From contig CM045763.1 in NCBI GenBank assembly GCA_025200525.1, positions 91,915,944 to 91,979,943 of the forward strand: 64,000 bases of DNA. The letters run 5' to 3'. The DNA is from Camellia lanceoleosa (Eukaryota > Streptophyta > Magnoliopsida > Ericales > Theaceae). Each line of letters starts with the position of its first letter. Position 1 is the first letter of the stretch. The notes below the pieces were generated by a model. That model searched no databases, had not been told where the DNA came from, and worked only from the letters and a program-made list of their open reading frames with translations. Below, piece by piece: positions 46,237 to 58,620 of this stretch. Position numbers and translations under genes: made by a program.

Positions 46237-48155
46237 TGTCACGCCTAACCCGCCCTAGAAGTTCGTGACGAGACCGCCAAGAATCTTAGATTACCAAAGG
46301 CCTTTCCATGCAAAACATAAATAAAAGGCTCATGAAGCACAAGTAAATAATAAAGAGTCCAAGAGTCATATAAATATGAACAAGTTATATACATGCCAAA
46401 ATGATGAGTTAATTACCCACTATCTTTACATAACATGATCATATACACCGCATAACATCGCCATAATAGTACAACAACAAAACAACCACACAACCTGTGC
46501 CTAGCCCCTGCCTCGAGCACTCAAACTGTAGGCTTCAAAATGGCGGCTCGAACAAGAATCCTAGGCTTGACTCAAGGCTCACCTATAATACATAACATAC
46601 AAACAATGAGCTAAAGCTCAGAAGTAACATAACAAAGAAGAGGTTAGTGAACGAAGTCCCACATTCCTTATAAAACCGTAATAAAACATTCATAATCATA
46701 ATCAACATCATATAGAACTTACGTAATGGCATACCCATAGAACATAACATGTGTCGACTAACGACTAGAGTAACCGTCCCCGACATCGATTAAACACATA
46801 CCGAGATCTCAGAACCGTCATGGGCTTGTCCTTCCATGCCGCCCCCATGACTCATGACGATGGGCTGTATGTTCTCGCCCATGACTCAACCGACTATGGA
46901 TGCCATACTAGATTCGTAAATGTAACACTCGCTCACGCTAATAAAGATTATTTCAAACGATTATATCATATCATTTATCATTGAAACATAGTTCATAAGA
47001 ACATATCTTTACGTAAATGTCACTTACAGAGGGTTTCCAAACCGATGGCACGGCCTTCTCAATTTGACTCGCAACAATAACATAATAGCACATTTCTCAA
47101 TATACATTATCCTTAATCATGCACCTCATTCCTTTCTTTTACTTTACTTCATGTTCATTCATCTCATTTCAATCTCATGTAATTCATATAATTCATATCC
47201 GCTTTCATGCTCATAAGGTGTTTAAGTGATGCCATTAACATGTTAGAACCAAGTAATTCACGCCATACAACTTTCAAAATTTCGAATAGTTTTTCCGCCG
47301 AGCGCCACTTTGCCGCCGAGCGATCAAAACCGTCCAAATCGCTGGAAGGGTGATTTCTACGCCGAAGGGCTCACCGCCGAGCGACCTCAAATTCTCAAAT
47401 CATTCTTCTTCTACACTTCATCCTTTCCTTTGAAACACTAACTTCCAACTTGAAATCAAAGTTCAAAACTAGTAATCAACAACATGATTTAACTATTACA
47501 TCTTCAATTCAAACCCATTTACATCAGATATAAAATCAACCCATAACTCAAAGTAGAAACCATAAACATATACATACATAAGCTTAGTTCACTATCCATG
47601 GAGGCTTTGAGGAAATAATCTTTTAAGCCAATAAACATGATTCAACCCATTCTAACCATGATCTTGAGTTTAACATACAAGAATTAGCAAGCTATTTCAA
47701 GAATTTGAGGAGAATGCTTACCTTAATCACCTCCTTAAACAAGTTTGAGCTACCCCATTTTCTTTCTTTTCTTCTCTTGGTTCTCTCTCCTTTCTCACTC
47801 ACTAACTCTCTCTCTCCTCGATATTTTCTTTCCTTTTCTCTTTGGTCTTGAGTCAATAATTCAAGCATCCTTATCTTTATAGCCATGTAGAACAAATAAA
47901 CTCAAGTTGTGCCATAATCGTGAGCCAAACGGAACTTAACGAATCGACAATTTACCTTCAATTTCGCTTCAAAGGTTCTAAATATTCCCAGATCGATAGG
48001 TATTTTCAATTTCATTTTCGATCCCATTTCACCATCGCTTTCCCGGTTGTCGCTCAACAGATAATTTCTCAATTCAACAGATAATTCCCAAATTAAATCA
48101 TATAAATACGCTATTAATTATCAAGAATTACGCCACACCTGCTCGGGTCATTACA
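46237..48155 (-). repeat. 3' LTR of the gag-only element
   Basis: Partner of 49654-51590. The 'gccgagcg' box recurs at 47293-47390. The two LTRs differ mostly by small indels. Confidence 0.93.
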
Positions 48156-48539
48156 CTCTCCCCTCCTTAAGAAGTTTGGTCCTCCAAACTTTCCTTATCT
48201 TAACAAAAGTTCAATCAGAAATCTGAGTGACACATTTAAATGTTCCATCCATGCAAGGTGATATCATAACATAACAATCCATAGAAAAGGTAATAATAAA
48301 GAAAATTCGTTCTATCATCAGTTAAATATTCCACGTTCAATAGGCTCCATCGCATAGGTAATAATACTATCTTACTACATAGTAAAGTCATACCTGTCTT
48401 CGCTTTTCCAGTATTTTGTGTCTTTTCGGGAACTAAGCTATAAACTCTGGCTTGCCTGAAAACATTCCCCTCGGAAGCAGAGGTTGCAATCGCCATCTGT
48501 CGCTGTTGAGTTAACTCCACTAACAATAGGTCTCTATTT

Positions 48540-49130
48540 CGTATATACCAGGCAAGTTCTAGCTAGATGTCCCTTCGCTCACATTTGTAACAGCTCCAGA
48601 TCCACTGGCAAATACCCCAATGTCCGCTTCCCACGCCTTTACACGAGGCACACCTCCTTAGTATCGTTAATGGTTAGGTTCGATTTGTCATTTACGAGCC
48701 CATCGATTCACTAATCATTTCTAGCTTCGCTTAAATGTCTTACCCTCCCTATCACATTGTCGCTGATTTAGACATTTTCAGAGCCATAATATTTGTCTCG
48801 ACATCGAGCCCTATCCAAAGACATCAACATATTTCTCCAATTTTAGCACATTTACTCGGTCAAGCACTTCAACTCAGAGACCACCCTCAAATTTCCTTGC
48901 CTTTTGTATTCAAGGTCAACCATACGAGGAGCGAACGAGCTAGTTCAAGAATTTACTTTCATACTGCCATCGACATTGCACCTTGCTTCACCGCTCAAAT
49001 TCAGATATTTTCGCTCTCATGCATTGTGGGAAATACTTCTCATAAAAGATCTCTTTAAATCGATCCCATGTCAAATCCCTATTCTCGATCCTGCACTAAC
49101 ATCCACCATCGCCTAGCTTCTTCAGAGTAA
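48540..49130 (-). pseudogene. Ty3/gypsy gag remnant
   Basis: On the minus strand, near 49000-49130, the retrotransposon gag signature KVLLATFTLKKL, then TWDRFKEIFYEKYFPQ and MRAK can be read, with one local frame change where the usual A-R-W-W is damaged. Toward the C-terminus a CCHC zinc knuckle is visible across a frameshift at about 48552-48592 (CYKC ... GHLARTC). This capsid-nucleocapsid region is of the type found in chromovirus-like gypsy elements. The reading frame is broken by several indels and stops. No pol follows before the 3' LTR. Confidence 0.75.
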
Positions 49131-49653
49131 AGGTCGCTAACAACACTTTGTAAACATCATTACACGGAAATACTTCGAAAATCTTTTCGCTTTCTAAGAC
49201 CCAAGCCTCGCTTTAAAGGTTCAATACCCCAAAGAAACTCGTGGTTTCAATTTCTTGTATTTCGTGTCAAACCGATAATGTCATCATTGTTCATCCGTTT
49301 CTACTTGTACCGTGGTGGTGGAGGAGGCGGAAATGGCCGTCTCATTGTGGTTGTTGGTTTTGTTCTAGTTGTTGTCTAACCAATCCACCAAAGCTTCTAC
49401 CATTTGTTCTAATCTGCTCATTCTGCATCCAAGATTCCGCTTCATTAACGCCCTTGCATCGACATTCTCCATTGATCTATAGAGTCCATAACATATAGTA
49501 CATTTCATTCTCAACATCATACTTCGTGGTCTTCACAGTCAGATAAACACACTCACACATGCACATGTTCATGCTATGCCCTATTTCTTTTCTAATGCAC
49601 CTAATAAATTTTATGAACACGTGGGTAAGTTAACTCGCAGCGCTCGATACCAC

Positions 49654-51590
49654 TGTCACGCCTAACCCGCCTAGAAGTTCGGTGAGACCGCCAAGAATCT
49701 TAGATTACCAAAGGCCTTTCCATGCAAAACATAAATAAAAGTGGCTCATAACAAGTAAATAATAAAGAGTCCAAGAGTCAGGCATAAATATGAACAAGTT
49801 ATATACATGCCAAAATGATGAGTTAATTACCCACTATCTTTACATAACATGATCATATACACCGCATAACATCGCCATAATAGTACAACAACAAAATAAA
49901 ACCACAACGGCCTTCCGTGCCTAGCCTGCCTCGAGCACTCAAAACCGGTAGGTTTCAAAATGGCGGCTCAACAAGAATCCGCCTAGGCTTGACTCTCAAG
50001 GCTCACCTATAATACATAACATAAACAATGAGCTAAAGCTCAAAGAAGTAACATAACAAAGAAGAGGTTAGTGAACGAAGTCCCACATTCCTTATAAAAC
50101 CGTAATAAAACATTCATAATCATAATCATCATATAGAACTTACGTAATGGCATACCCATAGAACATAACATGTGTCGACTAACGACTAGAGTAACCGTCC
50201 CTTACACCGATTAAACACATACCGAGATCTCAGAACTCGTCATGGGCTTGTCCTTCCATGCCGCCCCCATGACTCATGACGCATGGGCTCGCATGTTCTC
50301 GCCATGACTCAACCGACTATGGATGCCATACTAGATTCGTAAATGTAACACTCGCTCACAGCTAATGATTATTTCAAACGATCATATCATATCATTTATC
50401 ATTGAAACATAGTTCATAAGAACATATCTTTACGTAAATGTCACTTACAGAGGGTTTCCAAACCGATGGCACGGCCTTCTCAATTTGACTCGCAATAATA
50501 ACATAATAGCACATTTCTCAATATACATTATCCTTAATCATGCACCTCATTCCTTTCTTTACTTTACTTCATGTTCATTCATCTCATTTCAATCTCATGT
50601 AATTCATATAATTCATATCCGCTTTCATGCTCATAAGGTGTTTAAGTGATGCCATTAACATGTTAGAACCAAGTAATTCACGCCTGCATAACTTTCAAAA
50701 TTTCGAATATTTTTCCGCCGAGCGCCACTTTGTCAGCCGAGCGATCAAAACCGTCTCAAATCATTGAAGGGTGATTTTACGCCGAAGGGCTCACCGCCGA
50801 GCTGACCTCGCAAATTTCGCAAATCGATTCTTCTTCTACACTTCATCCTTTCCTTTGAAACACTAACTTCCAACTTGAAATCAAAGTTCAAAACTAGTAA
50901 TCAACAACATGATTTAACTATTACATCTTCAATTCAAACCCATTTACATCGGATATAAAATCAAACCATAACTCAAAGTAGAAACCATAAACATATACAT
51001 ACATAAGCTTCTTAGTTCACTATCCATGGAGGCTTTGAGGAAATAATCTCTTTTAAGCCAATAAACATGATTCAACCCATTCTAACCATGATCTTGAGTT
51101 TAACATACAAGAATTAGCAAGCTATTTCAAGAATTTGAGGAGAATGCTTACCTTAATCACCTCCTTAAACAAGTTTGAGCTTACCCCCCTTTCTTTCTCT
51201 TTTCTTCTCTTGGTTCTCTCTCCTTTCACTCACGAACTCTCTCTCCTCGATATTTTCTTTCCTTTTCTCTTTGGTCTTGAGTCAATAATTCAAGCATCCT
51301 TATCTTTATAGCCATGTAGAACAAATAAATCAAGTTGTGCCATAATCGAGCCAAACGGAACTTAACGAATCGATTAATTTCAAATTTTCAATTTCTCGCT
51401 TTGAAAGGTTCTAAATATTCCAGATCGCATAGGTATTTTCAATTTCATTTTCCGATCCCATTTCACCATCGCTAAATTCCGGTTGTCACCAATGTATAAT
51501 TTCTCAATTCAACAGATAATTCCCAAATTAAATCATATAAATACGTCATTAATTATCAGTAATTACGTCACACGGTTCTGGGTCATTACA
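49654..51590 (-). repeat. 5' LTR of the gag-only element
   Basis: Direct repeat partner of 46237-48155. The minus-strand start is TGTAATGACCC and the end is GGCGTGACA. Confidence 0.93.
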
Positions 51591-52247
51591 ATTCAACTAT
51601 CTGTAATTACATATAATGAGATATTTGTTGTGTAAACAAATGGTGTTTTTTGGTAGATCTTTTGGCTCAATTATTTGTGCAAATTGGTTTGAGTCATATG
51701 ACTAATAGTCAGACTATTATATTTTGGATGAGACAAGCTAAGTGAGAAGGTTCGATTTAGATTTTGTCGAAAGGAGGGGCTTGAATCTCCTCGAAAAGAA
51801 TGAGATTTTTGTGTTTCACCTTAATTTGTTTGTCACCAAGATTTCATGTTTATGTAATTCTAATTTTTCTTTCTAGTGACTTTCTGATAATTTCATCAAC
51901 ATATATCGAAATGTTAATGTGGTATTAACATGTTAGAAACAATAATTGTAATGTAATGTGAAAATAAGTATTTACACATAAAGAGGAAAATTGAACTTAT
52001 AATGAAGGAGAAAGCTTCTTAAGATCAGAACTTGTATTATTGCCCCTTTTAGCTTGAACAATTTCTCAAATCACTATCCTCTCTCTTTTTTAATCCCTTC
52101 AAATTCAACACAAAAATTTGTTTCATTTCATTTTCGGAATTTGTGTTTTGAGAAATTTTGTTTTGAAAAATTAAAAATTAGTTTGAAAAAAATAAAGGGA
52201 AGATTATGGTAGATACTTTTCAAAGGATGTGTACTATATGTACCTTA

Positions 52248-52693
52248 TAACTAAATAATAAAATTGTATAACTTTCATACTTTCTGAGTCATAATTATAA
52301 AAAATTAAAAAATTTTAAAAAATTTTTAAAAATAAAGTCATAATCAAATATTACATGAGGCCTAACCAAACATCCCAAAATAATGTTACAACTAAAGAAG
52401 AAAAGAGTGTAACCAACGGTGCATATAGTAAAGAATGTGTATTAGACAATTCTCCAAAAATAAATATTTTTGAAATTCTAAAAATTATATAAACAAAGAA
52501 TATTACTTAACCTGCACTTAACTATCCAGTACTTATCTAAAATTATCATATGATTCATATTTATTCTATACATGGACGGATCCCACACTACACAAAATTT
52601 TAATTTCCACCAAACAAACTCCTATCCAAAAAATTCTGGGTAGTTTAGTCTGGCAACCACAGACATTTTCTTGTATAAAATAAGAAATAATTA
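52248..52693. other. AT-rich intergenic DNA
   Basis: No gene or repeat family assigned. Confidence 0.5.
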
Positions 52694-53126
52694 GGGGAAT
52701 TTTTTTAAGGTCCCTGATATTAAGATTTTATAAGATAAAAGACACGCAATATTTTCATAGAAGTTAAAGTCCCTTAATATTTTCGTAGAAAATATTCGAC
52801 TCATAGAAAATTTGCCCGACTCAGAGAAATTTGGCCATAACTTAGAGAATTTTCAATTTTCACAGAGAAATTTCTTTGATTTCACAGAGAGATTTCAAAA
52901 TTTCTCTATAATTATACTGGAGAAATTTCAAAATTTCTCTGTGAAAATTGAAATTTCTCTGAGTCGAGGTTGAAATTTCTCGAGTTGCTTAAATTTCTCT
53001 CAATCAAACAAAATTTCTCCGAGTAAAATTTTCTCTATAAAAATATTGAGGGACTTTAGCTAATAAAAAATATCTTGGACCTCTCCTACTACATAAAATT
53101 GGGGAGGATCTTTCACTAATTTTTCC
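52694..53126. mobile_element. 433-bp TIR element with an internal GAGAAATTT array (Mutator-like duplication)
   Basis: It is bounded by a perfect 9-bp duplication aaataatta (52685-52693 and 53127-53135). The left arm (ggggaattttttt, aaggtccct, aaagtcccttaatatttt) and the inverted right arm (ggaaaaattagtg, aggtcc, aaagtccctcaatatttt) match over about 95 bases. The centre consists of alternating gagaaatttc / gaaatttctc units with a strong internal palindrome near 52885-52960. It is non-coding. The 9-bp duplication points to a Mutator-type transposase. Related copies are at 3147-3374 and 7129-9078. Confidence 0.82.
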
Positions 53127-53135
53127 AAATAATTA

Positions 53136-53695
53136 CGACGCATTATTTAGAATCTAATTTTTTAATTAATTTAGAAAAGGTAGGCTCCTAGAATGAATAT
53201 AAATTTCACTAAATCTTTATTTATTTAATTTTTTTCCCCCTCAACTTTAAAACCTTGATCATCATAGGTTAGTTACAATTTTTTTTGTTTAAGGGATAAA
53301 TTTTGGCTTTAGCTATGTTATTCGAAACTATCTTATAATTAATGGTTCGATTGATTCAACAAAAGTGAAATTGGAAGGTTTACCTTTTTCTATTTTTTTA
53401 TTTTGAGAAAGCAAATCTGGCCACAATAAAATTTTGAACCCGACTTTTATTAGAATGATAAATTATAATTGATCGGGATTAGTAACAATGTGAAACTTCA
53501 ACATGCATGCTTGTGGTGACAAATTAATGATAAGACATTTTATTAGTAACTAATATTTGAAATAGTTGCTAATTGATTGAGAATTGATTCAACAAAAGTG
53601 AATCTGACCAAAGTATTGATTAAGAATTGATTCATTCTCTCTCTCTCTCTCTCTCTCTTGCTTCTTTCGCTTTTCCCTTTACGCCAACTTGAACC
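53136..53695. other. Intergenic DNA with (TC)n
   Basis: A TC microsatellite lies at about 53637-53658. No gene. Confidence 0.5.
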
Positions 53696-53892
53696 TGTTG
53701 GTAAAAATATCAGAAGAATTATATTTTATTGATAAATATTGCAAAAAAAATGAGATACAAATAGATCAGGCTGAAGCACGAATATTTCATTTTCTTTAAG
53801 GAGATCAAGCCCATTGTGGTAGGAAGAACCCAAATACCAATGAGGTAGTCATTTATTTTAAAATAAATAAATAATATTAAAATGGTCCAACA
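53696..53892 (-). repeat. 3' LTR of the second copia element
   Basis: TG...CA ends with the inverted 6-mers TGTTGG/CCAACA. Adjacent polypurine tract on the inner side. No second LTR is inside the window to compare with. Confidence 0.75.
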
Positions 53893-54481
53893 ATCGCCCA
53901 CTTATTTTAATGTCAACAATGACAAGAGAGATGACCAAACAAAGATAAACTAGTATGCATCAAGAAGGTGTGCTCTGCATTGAACTTTCATTAGTAAAAC
54001 AGCAACCTCTACTCCAGAGTCAATAGTGGTCTCAAACTTGAACTATGACTGCTTAGGGGAAAAAAGTATTACTGCTCACACATAATGATCCAAGTGTTGA
54101 CATGAGGTTTTAACAGCCAGTACATTACAACCTTGTGCTAATCCTAGTTTTCATGAGCATATTTAAGAATAAGCCTTATTCTCATAGAAAGCGGCCCTAC
54201 TTCCATGCTCACATAGGTGATATCTGTCAAGGATGTTCCTATAATTTACACACCCCATTCAACAAAAGCTACAAAACTTCATTAAGAGTATAAAGACTCA
54301 ACCATCCAACATTACATCATAGGGATGGATAAAAAAATATTAAAGAGTGCATTTTTTACAACCACCATATGATTCGTTTTTCCCATTGAACCTAGTTACA
54401 GGATCTCTGGTCCCCAAGTTAGGTGTCCTCATACATGGTTTATGAATTTATAGGCTTCAAACCCATCTTCCTCGATGTATT

Positions 54482-57400
54482 CTAGACCCTATCTCTTGCC
54501 AAGGCCTTGGTTAACGGATTCGCAAGATTATCACAAGATTTTACATAATTCATAGTTATGATGCCATTACTCAAATAGGATCTCACATTACTGTGTTTCC
54601 TTCTAATAGGTTTGGATTTACCATTATAAAAATGGTTGTTCACTCTACCAATAAAAACAGTGCTATCATAATGAATTAACATAGGAGGAATTGGGTTTTT
54701 TTTCCAAAAAAGGATTTCATATAACAAATCTTTCAACTAATTCGCTTCTTCACATGCTGAAGCTAACGCTATAAGCTTAGCTTCCATTATAGAATTAGCA
54801 ATTATAGTATGGTTTTTAGATTTCCAACATATAGCACCAACATCCAAGGTAAAAATAAAACTTGAGGTAGAGAGAGAATTACCTGACAAAGTGTTCCAAT
54901 CGGCATCACTATATCCCTCAAGTATCGCAGGATACTTGTTATAAAACAAACCATAATTTTTGGTACCCGATAAATATCTCATAATTCTTTCCATAGCTAG
55001 CCAATGATCTCGACTTGGCTTGTTAGTAAACCTGCTAAGTACTCCAACATCATATGCAATGTCAAGTCTAGTATAGTCAATAGCATATCTCAAACTACCA
55101 ATCATGCTAGCATATTCCTTTTGATTAATCACTTCTTTTTTATTTGTTACAATAGATAAATGTATGCTTGCATCAAAATGAGTAGCAACATGTTTACAGT
55201 CCAGAAATTATATTTTTTAAAATTTTTCTCAACATAATACTACTGATCAAGAAAAAATGCCATAATTAGTCTTGGTAATTTTAATTCCTAAAATAAAATT
55301 AGCTTCACCAAGATTTTTCATATCAAAGTGGTTATTAAGCATATTTTTAGTCTCATTTATAATATACAAATTAGAGCCAAAGATAAGTAGATCATCCATA
55401 TATAAGCTAAAATCACATATGCATTCTCACAAGTTTTATAATATATGCACTTATCACATTCATTAGTCTTATAGCCATTCTCAAGCATGCAGGAATCAAA
55501 TTTCTCATGCCACTATTTAGGAGCTTGTTTTAAACCATAAAGGGATTTAGTTAGCTTACACGCCTTGCTTTCTTGGCTAGGCTTCACAAAGCCCTCGGGT
55601 TGATCCATGTAAATCTCCTCATCTAGATCTCCATTTTAAAAAATACTGTTTTTACATCCATTTGATGAATTTTTAAATCATGAATGGCAACCATTGCTAT
55701 TAACAGCTAGGAGTGTAATTTTGGCCCATGGCCCGCGCGCTGCTCGAAGCCCACCCATGGCCCAATGTGGGCCTAGCCCGTTTAGGCCCGAGCCCAAGCC
55801 CATCCCAAGGCCTTAGGCCAGGGCCTAGGCCATCGTTTTGAAGCCCGACCCAGCCCATGGGCCCGCTCACAAGCCTGGCCCGAGGCCCGCCCGATGCCCA
55901 GTGTTATTTTTAATGGAAAATAATAAAATTTTGGTGAAAAAATAAAAATAAATAAATAAATAAATTTTGTTTAGGCCCGCCCAAGCCCGCCCAAAGCCAG
56001 AGCCCATGGGCCCGGCCCACTAGCCCGTCTAAAACTCAAATACCTCTGGCCTTGGGCTAGGGCCTGGGCCTAGTTTTCTGGCCCGTGGGCCGGCCCGCCC
56101 TGGCCCGATTTTTTTATGGGAGCCCGCAAGACCCGACATGGGCCAGGCCGAGCGGGGCTAAAATTACACCCCTATCAACAGCCTAATGGATGTAACTCTA
56201 GTAACTGGAGAAAAAGTATCAAAGAAATCAAGATCAACTTGTTACTTAAAACCTTTAGTGACAAACCTCGCTTTATATTTATCTATAGTTCCATCTGGTT
56301 TAAGTTTTTTTACAAAGGACCCATTTGCGTCTAATAGTTTTACAACCTAGAGATAAATCCACTAGCTTCCATGTTTTATTTAAAAGCAGTGAATCTATCT
56401 CATCATTTATAGTCTCTTTCCAGAAAATAACATAAGGTGATGATAAAGTTTCTTGCACCGAAAAAGGAATTTCTTCCACATAGTAAAGATAATAGTCAAG
56501 ACCAAAATATTTTTCAACTCTAGCTCGCTTACTCCACATTGGTCGGATTTGAGAATTTTCTTGTTCTTGAAAAACTTGAGATGGAGTAGAAGAGCTAGGC
56601 ATAGATAAAATATTTGACCCCCACTATTTTCTAAATTTGAAAGAAAATATATTTTCATGAAAAATAGTATCACCTGATTAAAAATAATATTATTTTCCAT
56701 ATCAAAAATCTATAAGTTGTACTATGCAACACATACCCAAGAAAAGTACAAGTGGTAGCTCGCTCACCCAATTTAGGTCGTTTAGGATTTGAAGTCTCAC
56801 AAAAGCTAAATAGCCCCAAACCCTCAAATAACCTAGATTTGGTTTATGCCCCTCTACAACTCATAAGATATAATTTTAGTCTTTTTGTGTGGCACTCTAT
56901 TTATCACATAACAAGCTGTCAAAATAGCCTCGCCCTAAAGATTTAAGGGAGTACCTGAATCAATAAGCATAGCATTCATCAAATCAATTAACGTTCTATT
57001 CTTTCTTTCAGCTACGCCATTAGATAAAGGTGAATATGGTGGAGTAGTCTCGTGAATAATTTCCAATGATTGAACAAAATAGTTAAATCCAAGAGATTCA
57101 TACTCCTAACTTCTATCACTTTTAATTCTTTTAATCTTTTTACCGAATTGATTTTCCACTTCAAGAAGGAATTCTTTAAATTTCTCAAAAGCATCACTTT
57201 TATTTTTTAATAAATATACGTTTGTATATTTTGAAAAATCAGCAATAAAAGTGATAAAATATCCGTTACCATCACTAGTTAAAATTCCTTCAAACTCATA
57301 CAAATCAGTATGAAATAATTCTACCAATTCGGTATTTTTCTCAACACTTTTATGAGACCTCTTGGTAATTTTTGCTTTACTACAAACTTCACATTTCTCA

Positions 57401-58040
57401 ATTTTTTTTTTTCTTTTAATTTAGGAATTAATCCTAAACTACTCATGATTCCCACATATTTACTATTAATATGACACAAGCGACCATGCCAAAATTTAAT
57501 AGAAGACAACATATAAACCGAATTGGTAGATGGTTCATTAATCTCAATATTCAGTTTGAATATCCCATCACAAGCATAACCCTTACCCTTAATCACATAT
57601 TGATCAGATTCCATTGTTTGCTTAAAGCCAGCCTTATTCAATAAATAACTTGACGTCAAATTCTTCCTTATGGACGGTATATAAAGCACATCTTTTAAAG
57701 TAAGCATACGTCCAAAGGTGAACTTAAGATCAACCTCACCACTCCCAAGTATCTTGGTTTGACTAGAGTCACCAAGCGTAATTGTTTTCTCATCATCAAA
57801 GGGAGTATACACCTTGAACCAAGCTTTATCATAACAAATATGTTTGTTAGCACCATAATCTGTCCACCAACCTTCCACATAATTAACCATGCAAATGTCT
57901 ATAATCATCGCCACAAATGGCTCCTCGATAACATTAGCCTTTGGGGCATGTGCACGTTTTCGGAATTTGCAAGTTCAAGCAATATGCCCACTTTTTCCAC
58001 AGACAAAACATGTAAAATTTTGTGGAGGTGCTGGACCTTG
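54482..58040 (-). pseudogene. Copia gag-pol of the second element, broken
   Basis: On the minus strand from high to low: a CCHC knuckle with an internal stop (CFVCGKSGHIA, stop, TCKFRK) at about 57970-58020. The protease region is at 57321-57914 with WTDYGANKH at the active site, where the family has D-S/T-G-A. GAG-pre-integrase ([10 protein letters not shown]) follows. The integrase core is at 57106-57327 (ITFIADFSKYTNVYLL, IKSDRS). Integrase tail and RT start are at 56300-56700 (KTWKLVDL). The RT YMDD box is at 55391-55402. RT end and RNase H are at 54737-55132 (GYSDADWN) and 54482-54736 (LANPLTKALARD). Frames shift repeatedly and stops are common. The RT is interrupted by the hAT-type MITE at 55708-56174. 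Confidence 0.9.
55708..56174. mobile_element. GC-rich hAT-type MITE inside the copia RT region
   Basis: Termini taggagtgtaattttggccc and, inverted, taggggtgtaattttagcccc match at 18 of 20 positions or so. The flanks ttaacagc (55700-55707) and tcaacagc (56175-56182) form an 8-bp duplication with one change, as expected of hAT elements. Both halves are dense in ggcccg/cgggcc motifs and are mirror images of each other around an AT-rich centre (55910-55970). It is non-coding and stands out sharply from the AT-rich surroundings. Confidence 0.88.
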
Positions 58041-58258
58041 GTTCTTATTTGGATTAATCCATTTATTGTGAGGTTTACCATAATTCTTCACATTCTTTTT
58101 ACAAGGCTTCAAATAAGCATTCTTGAAATTTTAACGTTTAGGTAAGTTATTATTTACTGAAACAAAGCTTACCTTTGTAGTGGAATTGTCATTACCCTCT
58201 TGTGTTATCAATGTATCTTGGTCTCTAGCCTCCTCTTCAACTAGAATGCGAGTGATTC

Positions 58259-58620
58259 ACTACAAGAAAAGTGGGTATAAAACACGAAACTTTTTATGAC
58301 CATGTATATCGTCACAAAAGTGGTCTTTTATGATGGCATATGAAGCCGACTCAAATAAATATTTTTTGTAACGGTAGTTTCCCCGTCGCTAATAAGCACA
58401 CAACAAAAAGTCTCTTAAATATGGAAGTATTTATGACAAAGATCGGTACCATCGCAAAAATAATTTTTTCAGACGGTGAAATTTACCATCGCAAATAGTG
58501 GACATTTGTGATGGGAATTCTCTCGTCAAGAAACCCTCATTAAAACTAAGGCTTTTAATAAATGGATTTGATCATTTGTGACGGTTTTTCCATGCTGTCG
58601 CAAATAGTACTGAAAATTTT
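58259..58620 (+). repeat. CACTA terminus and subterminal repeat region
   Basis: Contains about five motifs related to 'gacggt..ttccatcgcaaatag' or their inverses. These are the usual binding sites of the accessory CACTA protein. Confidence 0.8.

Larger units (their letters stand above)
46237..51590 (-). mobile_element. Non-autonomous LTR retrotransposon, gag only (TR-GAG-like)
   Basis: Two direct LTRs, 46237-48155 and 49654-51590, have termini TGTCACGCC...CATTACA (plus strand). The target duplication is a perfect ATTCA (46232-46236 and 51591-51595). On the minus strand a purine tract (aaggaggggagag) abuts the left LTR, and the primer site gtggtatcgagc lies beside the right LTR (about 49642-49653), close to the initiator-Met tRNA primer sequence. 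The element therefore reads on the minus strand. The interior is only about 1.5 kb and shows gag but no protease, RT, RNase H or integrase. It must use enzymes of another gypsy element. Confidence 0.88.
46120..52247 (+). repeat. 769-bp tandem duplication, second copy, split by an LTR element
   Basis: The left piece 46120-46236 and the right piece 51591-52247 together reproduce 45351-46119. The 5.35-kb LTR element lies between them at a site equivalent to about 45463-45467 in the first copy. Confidence 0.9.
53696..58258 (-). mobile_element. Second Ty1/copia retrotransposon, truncated by a CACTA insertion
   Basis: The 3' LTR 53696-53892 (197 bp, TGTTGG...CCAACA) is followed on its inner side by the minus-strand purine tract aagtgggcgat. 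RNase H, RT, integrase, protease and gag remnants follow in ascending coordinates, so the element reads on the minus strand. At 58259 it is cut by the CACTA terminus. The rest of gag and the 5' LTR should lie beyond the far end of the CACTA element, outside this window. A GC-rich MITE splits its RT region. Confidence 0.9.
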
